Positions 44,397-55,500 of a DNA stretch of 64,000 bases are shown here, one piece after another. Below the pieces are notes generated by a model. The model made no database searches, had not been told where the DNA came from, and saw only the letters and a list, made by a program, of their open reading frames with translations. Each line of letters begins with the position of its first letter. The stretch's first letter is position 1. The position numbers were made by a program, and so were the translations under genes. The stretch is from assembly GCA_003864495.1 (NCBI GenBank), contig ML133383.1, positions 5,006,880 through 5,070,879 of the forward strand. The letters run 5' to 3'. Source of the stretch: Nemopilema nomurai. Lineage: Eukaryota; Cnidaria; Scyphozoa; Rhizostomeae; Rhizostomatidae.

Positions 44397-44838
44397 GGAA
44401 GCTGCTGTGAGACTGTGGATGTTTACGACACCCACAAAGGTAATACGCTTTAGGTTGTTATCGCGCATATAGGTAATGTCATTTCATTTGACATCGCTTT
44501 GAAGCATTCTTCGATTTTAAGTAGTCTTTATATTGAAAGAAAAACTACAACTGACTCGAGAAGAAGATAAATAATGAAACTGGCTTCATTTCATCACTAC
44601 TGACTACCAAATAAGCTATTTACCGAATCAAAACAAAATTTACCGCAAAGTGAAAAAAAGACTTGCTGGTTCCTGTGAATATGCTTCCCGCAATGCTGAA
44701 TTCACTTTTCCTTGTCAACCACCAATTTTAGTGGGAAAAGGTACAATGTCCTCATTCGTGAGAGCTTTTAGGCCTATCTTCTAAGAAAGTGTTATGGGAA
44801 CGTGGAAAATCGTTGTTAGAATAAGAACAGTATTAAGA

Positions 44839-45511
44839 CTTGGCCAAACTGGGCAACATTGTCGGGCAACAATTTATCAAGAAATGTTCAAATATGCTCA
44901 AACATTTGTCGGCAACAGTTGTTGCCCAGTTTAGCCACATTGTCGGGCAACAATTCACCTTAACTACCCACCTGGGAAATATCAACATGCACAATGCAAT
45001 GAGGTAGAAATAAAGGTTGGAACAATGTTGGATTGCGCAGCATTATGCTCAACTCAAAAAATTTTGTGTTCAAGTTTTAGCGTCGAAGTTGAACGTACGG
45101 AGAATGGGAAGGAAATGATAGGGAGGAAAATTAAAACGACAGAAGTGCAATCATTCTTGAAGAGCTAACGAGGAAGAATAAATAGCTACTGTCTGAAACA
45201 AGTGGGCCAAATGCTACGAGTGCTATGAGTGGGATCTTGCATCTCTCAGACTCCAAGATGAGAAGACGACCAGGCTTTCACAATAATGTGAAAATTAGTA
45301 CTGTGTTAGTGCTCAAAGATCAAATTTGTGCTCAAAGAAAAGATGGCGCGGACAAGCACACATATCAAATCAAATTAAGCGCGCTGTTGTGACAACAGCA
45401 ACTTACTGGACGACGATGTTGCCCAGTTTGGCCACAACGTTTTGACGACAAAAATATCAACAATGATCCGAGCAACATTGTCGGGCAACAATGTTGCCCT
45501 GTTTGGCCAAG
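44839..45511. mobile_element. MITE with CTTGGCCAAAC ends and internal GGGCAACA repeats
   Basis: Starts CTTGGCCAAACTGGGCAACA and ends with the inverse of CTTGGCCAAACAGGGCAACA. GGGCAACATTG, or its complement CAATGTTGCCC, recurs near both ends, with internal inverted copies at about 44918-44953 and 45417-45441. No transposase and no certain target duplication were seen. Confidence 0.7.
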
Positions 45512-47489
45512 GCTTCAAAAGGGCAAAAGGCTCTTACTTCAATCACGCGTTTCAACGTCAAATTCTTGGGGGTTTAGATCCTGGAAAAGGTCTATCAAAA
45601 TTCTTGCTTGAAGTGACATGGCTGTTGTAGAGACAGGATTCTGAGCCAGAGATAGCATAAATTGACGCTTTCTATTTTTATAATAACCCAAGAAATCTAT
45701 TTACAATTTACGTGACCAAAGCTTGGCGAGCGATTAACTAACTAACTCATTAACCAGCGTGGGCAAGTGCATTGTGTACGGAAAACAATGAAAGGTGTTG
45801 TCAACGCTGTGGCTGACGGGAAGAGGACTGGGTCCAAACCAATGCCCTGGGCTTTTAGCAATTACAACCATGGCGATCAGTGTGCTTTTCTTGCAAAACT
45901 CATCGGGCTGACAACACAAAAATAGGCAATGCTGTTGGCGATGCCAATGGTGGCAATATTATGACCTCGTCCTGATCTCAAAATTCTTGTTGCATTCTAA
46001 TACCAACCATCGATGGCTGTAAGCCGATTACCCCAGGCCCATGGCCATTTTCTGGACCCGCGCGATTTGACTTGCGTTTTACACCTGTCGAAGTTTGAAT
46101 TTCGAAAACATACTTTCAAAGACAAATGCCGTATTCAGGGCATTGCCAAATTTAGAGTGGTCCTGGCCACTAATAGTGGTACCATCGAAGAATAGTCACA
46201 ATTGACACATCGAAGAATAGAGTTTCATGGAGAAGGATACACACGCATAGCAACTAGTTTAAATCATTGTTTTATCATTATCGTATCATTTGTATTTTAT
46301 CATTATCAAAGCCAGTTGAAATCAATCATGTTTTTATAGAGTAAAACGTTTATATTATTTGTTGTAAAATCTCGACAGTTCGAGCTTTGGCCAATATCAA
46401 AACACAACACGAAAAATTTTGTGTGGCATGAATATTTCGCAAATTAAAGGGCGTGGTTTATATCAAATTTCACAAAAAGTGGTTTTCGAAAAACTGCTTA
46501 AATTAGGCACTGATTCAGGGGCATGAAAATGCCAAGCAGTCCCTCGAAGCAGTCTCTGAAGAGTGTAGACACCAGACAATAGATTATTTGAGCTGTCTCG
46601 TTGAAAAGTGATTTATGGTTTAGGAAGCCGTTGACCACGAAGGTCTGCAATGGCTACCTTTAAAACACGGAATATGGAGTACGGAGTCTGGGAACTTTCT
46701 GCCACACTACACTTTTTTATAAGAAACCGGTTCATAATTTTCTCCTCGAATTTAGGCGAATTACAAAATCGATCGTGACGAGAACAAGTTCCCCAAGTTC
46801 CCCACGTGCGCGCCGCTATTGCATTCAATTCTTGTAATCAAGACGGTAACTGGTCGTAGACAGTGGCGTTGCGTCAGGTATCCAGTGCATACCCTGAGAT
46901 TTCAGGGTAAAATACTTTCCAAAATAACCAAAATTCACTAAACTTAAAACGCATTAACTACATTAAAACTAATGAATAGTCCCCCTTTAAACTGTTTTCA
47001 GCAACTTGAATAGTTGTTTTCTGCAGTAACTGTAAGGAACTTCGCAGGCGCACATTAATTGACGTCATGTTTGGTTATTGTTCAGTAAGTTGCTAAGAGA
47101 CATATTCGCACAACAGTGATTAACACTCCATCTTTAAAGTTTTGACGCGCACCTATCACTACATTGAAAGGAGTAAACGCACCGCACCTATTTTGTAAGA
47201 TCTTGCATTTTGATTGGTCAAGTAGTGATAATCTTGTAACGGTTTTCGTGGGAGTATTTCAGTTTGGTAGAGTTTAAATTGGAAGTAAGATGAAAAAAAG
47301 TATATACAGAAAATGTTGAGTCATTCCTGTCTTCTGATCTATTACATCCTAAAGAACTAGCGAGAATCTAATATCGCTGCGGTGATATTCATGAAAGTAA
47401 CTTCCGTTTTTCTGTTAGATTCGCCGGTCAATGTACCAAGGCCGATGCATTAAATTTAGCTTTGAATGCGGTACGGAGGAGAAAAAGCT
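45512..47489. other. No gene recognised
   Basis: Mixed sequence with short frames of up to 71 codons on either strand and no recognised motif. GC content is slightly higher near 45730-46200. No transposon ends were identified. Confidence 0.4.
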
Positions 47490-48075
47490 GGTTTCCTTCC
47501 CTTTTGTTTTTCAAATCAGTTACGTCACGGAATAAGCAATCCTAATTTTAACCAATCAGGCTGAAAATTAATCTCGCTTTGGGGCTTCGTAGGAAGTACG
47601 GCCAATGCAAACGACATAGCTAACGAAAGCTCTAAGACCTTGGACCGGTCATTCGATCAGGTTTTTTATTTTTACCAACAATATTGGCACTGTTATGGCT
47701 TTTTCAAGTCAACCTCTGATTTAAACTTTTACGTGGCAGCTTCACTGAATTACTAAATCGACCTAACAGAACCTCCGCTTTCAATGAAGAAATTTCACAG
47801 TCCAATGATGTTTAGAATGTTTTTGAACCATTTCTAGCCATTTATGCGACAAAACATAATCTACGTTTGCTGCTAGGAATTTTTTTCTTACATCCCTTGT
47901 TTTCAAAACCCTTGCATCTGAAAATCGTTTCATAATTCAACAACCATTGGAAATTATTAGCGGTCGGCTTTTGCATTAAATAGATTTTTTGATGTGTCGG
48001 GTGCCAGTTACAGTCACGTGTCCTGCTGTGTCCTGCTGTGTCCTGCTGTGTTTGTTGACACATTTCTAATGGCAA
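47490..48075 (+). repeat. Dispersed repeat family B, copy 2
   Basis: Collinear with 29689-30390, with some internal deletions. At 48018-48050 the word GTGTCCTGCT is repeated three times; copy 1 has only one related word near 30322, so the short tandem arose within this copy. Confidence 0.75.
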
Positions 48076-48678
48076 TTCGTTTGTCCATCAATTCTTGTTC
48101 GCTCAAGGTTGTCCCTAGCAAAGCATCTAAGTATCAAAGCATCTTTGAAATTTGAAGGTAACGATGAATGATAAAACGCTCTGATTTTTCTTTTCTAGCA
48201 TTACGAGAGGGATTATGTATTCACACAACTGTACATTATCTACTTGCTTTTATTCATATTTAGTGCTGCGCTTTAGATCACGTTAAATGACAAAATGTTT
48301 CATGTTTCATGTTTCATATGCTGCATGTAACTTTGTCTGCGTATCCTGTCTATCAACACCGATAAATGATTGTGTGGCAGAAAGTTCTTTGACTCCATGT
48401 TCCGGATTCTGTGTTTTAAAGATAGCCGATCTGCAATTGACTTCAATATAAACACTTGATCACTTCAGAAATTTATAGTGTTGCTTCCGAGCAATGCTGT
48501 CAGTTTTAGCTAAACCGTCGTCTGTGCTTATAAAAAGGATGTGTTTTTATTTCATGAAATATGCAAAAAAATTAAAGCATTTGAAGGTTTGAAAACAGTT
48601 TTATTGCGACAAATCTAATCCGGCAAACATCTTATGAAGCTTTCGAATTGGCCAAGGCTGAAAATTCTGATTCTGTTA

Positions 48679-49830
48679 CTACTGAGCTAGAATCCAAACA
48701 GTCGACTCGTTTTCTGTAACAGAAAGAGTAAACGGGCTCTCTACTATATGTTCTCCTTTGCTCTTGACAGTTATCTGGTGAGTACCAACTGCATTTGGCA
48801 TGTACTCTATCTCATACTTTCCATTTGTAATCTGTTTCACCGTCGTCCTAGGTGGTAAAATCCTTGGCCCTTTAATCTTCACTTCAATGTCTGAAGAAGA
48901 AATGGGCCTTGTGAATTCTACGTAAAACGTGGACGCATGACATCTGCTTGCATTTGTGAGCCCTTCTCCATAAGTAAAGCATGTTGATCCTTTTGGCAGT
49001 CTACCTTGCAATACTGTTCTTTTTGGCATCACTGTATTGCTACTCTTTAAGCCCCGGTTGTAAGCATGCTTTTTTAACGCGAAGATTGCCGATGCGTGAA
49101 GCGGAATAAGACGGTCCTGTATGCCCCCTGTCGCATCTACTGGAAGATCGGCAATTATCTTCCTATCCTTCAAACCCACGCAAGTTTTATCGTAAGTGCT
49201 TGTTGCACTCAACGTTTCAGCTCTCCGACCTTCGAGAGTGGTTGATCCTTCTATAAAACTTGTAGCAGGAATTCCTTTTCTGCCTTTTGGTGAATGTTGG
49301 CTAAAGGAACAGAATAGTTCGGGAAGAGAGGAAGACTTTTGAAACCCAATGTCTTCAACGTGCAAAAAGTTTCTATTTTGCTTGTCACTCTCCAAGAGGT
49401 TGCTGAATGACTTTGCTGCAATCTGGTCTGGACGGGTGTTTGGTGTGATGTCTGCGGAGGCGAAAGTGTCCATGAATACTTCTGTGCTCCCTAGATTCTT
49501 TATCAAGGTTTGGGAATTTCTGAGTGCGGTCTTCGGAGAAATTACAGCGTTCAACAATCTGGAGGAGGGTGGCACCTTTCGACTTGCAGCTGGAGAGCCT
49601 GGTGCAGACTTTGGTAGGTACTCTTGCGGCCTTTGCTCCTCTCTCTTTGAACTCTTTGGGTTGTTCCTGCTTCCGCCGCCATAGTCGAAGGACTGAGCCT
49701 TGTTTGCATGCTGTAGTTTCCCTTGTCGGCCCATGCTCCTATTCCTAGAAGTCTCATTCCTGACGCCATCTTGATGGTGACTAAGTTTAGTTGGCTTTTG
49801 ATATCCTGCTGCTTGACTTGTCAAAAACAT
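48679..49830 (-). CDS. Filamin-repeat protein, probably the last exon of a gene
   Basis: An intact 383-codon frame. The first 280 residues are polar, rich in Ser, Lys and Arg and without a recognisable domain. Residues 281-372 form one filamin-type immunoglobulin repeat: FTYGEGLTNASRCHASTF, then DIEVKIKGPR, NGKYEIEYMPNAVGTHQI and ESPFTLSV. Filamin repeats mediate protein binding in cytoskeletal and signalling proteins; a lone C-terminal repeat after a disordered region is not classic filamin. In sense, TTTGTAG followed by CTGGAAGGTTCA lies just before the first ATG. This can be a 3' splice site, so upstream coding exons are possible and the start is uncertain. I do not recognise the ortholog. 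Confidence 0.75.
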   Translation of the reverse strand: MFLTSQAAGYQKPTKLSHHQDGVRNETSRNRSMGRQGKLQHANKAQSFDYGGGSRNNPKSSKREEQRPQEYLPKSAPGSPAASRKVPPSSRLLNAVISPKTALRNSQTLIKNLGSTEVFMDTFASADITPNTRPDQIAAKSFSNLLESDKQNRNFLHVEDIGFQKSSSLPELFCSFSQHSPKGRKGIPATSFIEGSTTLEGRRAETLSATSTYDKTCVGLKDRKIIADLPVDATGGIQDRLIPLHASAIFALKKHAYNRGLKSSNTVMPKRTVLQGRLPKGSTCFTYGEGLTNASRCHASTFYVEFTRPISSSDIEVKIKGPRILPPRTTVKQITNGKYEIEYMPNAVGTHQITVKSKGEHIVESPFTLSVTENESTVWILAQ

Positions 49831-49849
49831 TGAACCTTCCAGCTACAAA

Positions 49850-50655
49850 TTACGAAGTGCTCAATTAGCATGGCCAGTTGAAAAAAACACGTTTGCCACT
49901 TTACTGTGGGTCTGCAACACTTGCTGCATGACATGCTGCAAAAATACTATCTACACGGTCTAGCAATCAGACCGAAGGCTTTAAGCTAACGCCAATTGGT
50001 ATTGTTGGATGCCAATTAGTGAGAATGGTAGTTTCGATTCTTAAGCAAAAGCAATACCTTATTGGTTCATATTAAAACACCACTCGGCGACTTGGCTAAA
50101 GAAGAATAACACTGCGCGTCAATTGATGTCTACTTTCGTATTTACCTGATTTGCTGTGCCTGCGAACAGTCCAACAATCCGATATAAGCTGATATCCAGC
50201 GCTTCCAGTTACTTTTCGCCGAGGGAAACGAAGAGGACAATTTGACGATAGGAGAGCTTTATGTTTGTTGAGAGGAAACTAATCGGGTCGACTTCGTAAA
50301 TAAGGTTGGATTAGCCAAATGGGCTTAGCTGTGAACGATTGTTGTCTTCAGTCAGCGCTAACTATTCTAAATCGATGCCCCATCAACGCACAGTAAAAGC
50401 AGACAAAGGGAGTTTCTAGCTTGGAATGCAGAAGCAGATTTGCAAAGCGAAAATTCCCACCTCTCTGATTCAAAGTCACTCCTCGTGCAGCTGTTGCTTG
50501 TTCCAGACGATTCCCCAGCCATGTCTGTACATGGTGCGTATACGATGGCAGCTAAAAATTTGCATAATATTTTAATGCTAAACTCGGATTGCAATGCGGC
50601 AATTGTCTAGCGTTATCTGCCCACGGACTGAGCAAATTCAACTTACCTTATTACA
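49850..50655. other. Upstream region of the filamin-repeat gene
   Basis: Expected to hold its promoter or upstream exons. A minus-strand 75-codon frame at 50367-50594 contains an internal ATG (MAGESSGTSNSC) that could be a first coding exon, but the reading phase does not join simply to the frame at 49830. I therefore do not assign it. Confidence 0.35.
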
Positions 50656-50659
50656 GGAA

Positions 50660-50723
50660 ATTAACGAATCATGAAATTAACGCGGTTTGCCCCTCAACCG
50701 CCTTAACTTCATGACTCGTTAAT
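50660..50723. repeat. 28-bp hairpin-forming inverted repeat
   Basis: The arm 50660-50687 pairs with 50696-50723 at 25 of 28 positions, across an 8-base loop (TGCCCCTC). The outer part reads ATTAACGA and its inverse. It is not flanked by an obvious duplication and lies between the filamin-repeat gene and the RAB5 3' end. Confidence 0.8.
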
Positions 50724-52526
50724 TACTTTGGACGCTAGCGTGCTGAATGAGGTTTCTCCAGTCATTCGAAAAAGTCGGACATGTCACACAAACCTCTTTT
50801 TGGCCCACGATTATTCGGCGGTATTCGCATTTTACCATAGAGTTCCAATTCTTAACAAGTGGCTACATTTGTACAGAATATGACCAAGCATGGCCTTTTC
50901 CTCGGGATTCTGGCTACACATTTTTCAGTAACCGTGAATCGCACTTCGCAAATTTTATGCTGCTTTCAGTTTTTAAGACTGTCAAAAAGCTAGATTTTGA
51001 TAGCATCGCTCACAAAAATCAATTTGCATGTAGGAAGACGATAAAAGGCACCCCACCCCGTCTAAACTTGGGTCTGCACACCATCATTTTCAGGATTGTG
51101 TACTTCAAATTGCTCCAAATTTCACGCTTGTATCACAAAATGCACCACGGTGTTGGCACTGCGAATTGCAATGTTGCATTATCACCTCCTCGAACTCTGG
51201 TCGGTAGCGATATGGTGTTACCACACGAAGCAATGCAAGACGGATGTCAAATTTAATCTCAAAAGATAATTTTCTCTCAGGCAGCACCAAAGTTAGTTAA
51301 CATTCATGCAGAATCTTCTACGACCAAAAAGAGTAAACTGTATTTGAAAGCCCACGTGAAAACAAAAACAGCAGTTGTCTAAAGGCTGCTCTACACTGGC
51401 GTGTGCTTGCTATTACCTTCATCTGAAAACTTTCATATAGATAAGAATTGCACGAGGAACTGCAGGCCGATAATATAATAGAAAACTCACGCAGCTTAGG
51501 CTACTTGTGCATCTTGGGCCTGTGAAAAATACGACAACCAACAGCAATGAGTAGGGCTACACAATAGCAAAACTTATTGAAATAAGATAACAAATTGAAA
51601 TTTTCTTGAAAGTTGAAAATGAAAGTTACTGTGAATTAAGGCTAATGAAGATTACTATACCGCAGGGGCCACGAATATAATAGATAATATATTCGAGACG
51701 ATAGTTCTTAATTTCGCTTAATTGAAATGGACAAAAACACAATTTCGATCAAAACTAAGCTTTCGAAAAGAAAGTATTGCTTACAAGACAACCCCATGGC
51801 GTGGAAGGTTTTCTAAAAAGTGAAAGATTTGATGAATAAAAGCCAAATGACAATTGAATTCGATACCAGCTTCAATAGCAATTAATTACTACAATTATGC
51901 TAAAAGAAATTGAATCACATATTGCTGTACTTTTCTCAAGCTAAATAAACTTCAACAACAGTTTGCTGTTTGGAAGATAGATAGGGGCCTAGATAAGCAA
52001 AGGGTATGGAAAAGTATGGCTCGATATTCGGAAAAAGTATCGCTGGATTTGGCAAATTACAGCATTGGCAACAGAACCCAGACGAATTCAGGATGTTCTT
52101 TGATACAACCAAACGAGGGGAGGATTTATCATGAATTTTCTAAAACCCCATTCCATCGATTACAAATAGAAAACACAGGGTATCAGTGGTGCAAAAGTGA
52201 AAATTAAAAACTATTTTAACTGATAACTTAGTTTATTGGCAAACAATATGGTAATGCTTTCATACTTCAGTACAGACGACTATGCAAGATAATTTTAACC
52301 CCTTTAACTTAATAGGCTTCTTTCAATACCTTTCAATGGGCAAACTGGAGGCTACCTTCAAAATTATTATCGACAAACGGAGACGGGAGAACGTGCGTGA
52401 CAAATTATAATATGTGACTTAATGCTACAGTAGGCCCAAAAACAATACAGTCACGACAATACAGCCTAATATTTTGTCTGTACCACTGGATACATAACTC
52501 AGATCTTATTTCCAACGAGTATAAAT
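50724..52526. other. Intergenic, no gene recognised
   Basis: A 169-codon plus-strand frame at 50747-51256 is the longest unexplained frame here, but it shows no domain, no conserved motif and no splice context. The right part should contain the RAB5 3' UTR, which begins below 52527. Confidence 0.4.
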
Positions 52527-55500
52527 CTAATTTCTACCACCGCAGCATCCTTTATTCTGTCGCTGTTCGGTGTCTTTGTTTGAAAGCTGTACGCCCCCGC
52601 GGGCAGTGGTGCCAGCGCCTGCACCCTGAGACTCTTGATTCTTTGGCAATTTCTTTGCTACAATTTGATTACAGAAAGAGCTGGCTGATAACTAACAGAA
52701 GATAAAATAAAAGTATCGCTCTGACAAAATGAAGGCAGATGAGAAGTCGAACCCGCAATTAAATGACAGAAAGCAACTACGACATACAGGAAACACTCCG
52801 AAGAACCAGTGTAAATGCACCATCTTCATGGGAAAGAATTACCACGGGAAACCCCTTTCATTGTATCCCATTCAGACGGGATCAACGAAATACGTTGCTC
52901 GGTGACTGCATCAGTAAGTCATAGTGACTCGAAATGACTCTGCACAAGAAATTCAGCTTTACGACGTGAACATGACCAAGTCTCCAGTGCAACTGGTACG
53001 CGCATTCGTAGCAATCGAGAATCAGATCAAAATGAAACAGGAAGAAAGCAAATGACCCAAATAAAGAAAAACATGAATTCATGGCGATCAACAACTAGAT
53101 TCGGCACATTGAAAATTAGAATTTAAAAGCACGATGGTAAAATAATCATGTCATGGGAAGAGACGAAGATGAATTACCGATGGCCAGAAAAAGTTCGTTG
53201 ACATTCATTGCAGTCTTGGCGGAGGTTTCCATGAATAAAAGGCCGTTCTCTTCGGAGTAGGCTTGGGCTTCCTGGAAGAATGACGAAGGAAGAATGACAC
53301 GAAGGAAGAATGACGAAGGAAGAAAACGGGTCAAAAAGCTATCTGTTCAAGCCAATCACAATTGGGACAATATCGCTGAAAAGCTCCGACTTGATGGTTT
53401 ATAAAAATTGTTCTGAGTTAGAGATGCGGGGTAGGCAAACTTTTGGCCAAATAACACTTTCTTACCCGATAAGGGTAATTAAGAAGAATTTTTAAACTCT
53501 CATTTACCCTCTTTAACCCCAACAGGGCCCTTCAGTGGGCCATATTACGAGTTCCCCTGGAGTTTCCCAAACCGTCAGTGGTTCGCTATGAGGTCCTTCA
53601 CTAACAACATCAATACGCGTATCTGCGAAGGTTTTCATGTCGCCCAACAAGGAAATATGACGGGCGAAAAAATATTGCAAGCAAGGTCCATTCGATAAAA
53701 GTCGAGTTCATTGTTACACCAAGTCTAGAAATGAGAATCCTGCGATGATAAGAGGGAAATACGGAGAGAACAATATTTAGATAGATTGTATTTCAATAAA
53801 GCATAATACTTGTTGAAAAAAATTTGCATTTGTCAGACAACATCTATTTCTTGAGTTTGATTCAGATAATCAGCTAGTCATCTGCATAACAGTGCATTGT
53901 ACGAAAGATAAGAGATTAGCGAAAACATATCTAGGCTATAGTGTTTGATTCCGTACCAAGAAGGAGAGGCTTTACGCACGCATACTCGACACATGGCAAT
54001 GACTATAAAAGACGAGTGTCTATCCTAGTAAAGTGTGTTTATACATAACTAAATGTCATATCACAATCCTATTACTTTGTGAGTGGAATTGGTGGAACAG
54101 ACCGCGATGGAATTAGCAAATAAACGTCTGAACAGAAAACACCCTAATTAGTGACTCAATTTACAGTTTAATTAAAAGGACAACTGACACGCCAAAACTT
54201 ATTTTTGACATGTGGTAGAGATATTGGCGTAGATTCCGAAAATGACATTCGTTTTTCGATGACGACGTTCCTTTTCCTGTGAATCGCTATCGAAAATTCA
54301 GACCATTCAGAGGGTAATCGTTACCGCTCCTCACTCCTCGGAAAGATACTTCCGTGACGTCCCAAATACCATGTGCTATGTGCTAAGGAAACTTATGAAA
54401 GCTTCGCTACCGCTGTTCGTTTCTGTAGCAACAAGGTAGTTAAAATTGTCGTTTGTTCTGCAAACAACTGCACTGTAAAAGGAGCCCTTTAAACTTTAAC
54501 AGATAGTAACGTATACAGAAACGATGGGTACAAAAAATGAAACAGCAAAATCTTATGCCAACTCACGTTTCGAGACTTTGCAAAAGTCCCTTTAGGAACA
54601 ACCGACTTACACGAGCTCTAGAGTTTATTAAGGCAACTGGTATGCATTTAAGCTCTTTTTAAAATCTGATACAAACCCGACAATATTTGACTTCTCTTCG
54701 CCGAAAACGAGATGCTAACAGAAAGGAAGATTGATTCTCGGGATCGTGAAATTTAGGCCAATGCTGGGTCCAATGAAAATTAGCCCAGCTAAAAGGTTCA
54801 AATGATTTTCTTGTTCTGATCTTTGTTACGGAGGTTTCCCGTGGGTTTCCTCGGAGACTTCGATAATCCAGACTATTCTCAGAAGATTTGGTTTCGAATT
54901 AAATGGAATTGAAATTCACTGGTAGGTTATTCGTCATACACTGAATCAGCATCTGTACTTGGCTCTGCCTGGAATAGTCGCTATGTCTCTAAATGAGGTT
55001 TTGGAACTTCCGTACTAACTGGAACTTTCGGAACACTGATAACAAACGCACTCAGCGGCAGAATTGAACATGGTATTTGTGACGTAATAGTCAATGGTTC
55101 GGCGAAACTCGGAACTCATCGAACATAATAGGCTAGGCTTTTGTTTACCCCCACAAAAACGAAGTGGAATTTTCAACGTCATATTATCAAAACGAAGGGG
55201 AATTTTAAAGAACTAAAAAAATTTGAAATCTTCATAAAATCGCCTACTACATATCAAAAATAAGTTTTGGCGTGTCAGTTCTCCTTTAAATTGTGTTTTC
55301 AATGTACCCTCAATGGACTAATAGAATGTATTGCAGATACAATCTTCTTGAAAGAGATTGCCTCCAAAAGCCCCCCATGCAGCCATGCAGGTAATACCCC
55401 CTTTATTTATACGATAACCCCTACAACTACCACAAAACATTAGGCTGTTTAGCCGTGGAAGGTTATGGCCTCAATTTAAGACCAGGAATGATGTGACGCG

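Noticed and set aside
50747..51256. 169-codon plus-strand open frame
   Set aside because: No recognisable domain, no codon or motif conservation visible and no splice context. Frames of this size can occur by chance in 64 kb, so it is only mentioned as intergenic sequence.
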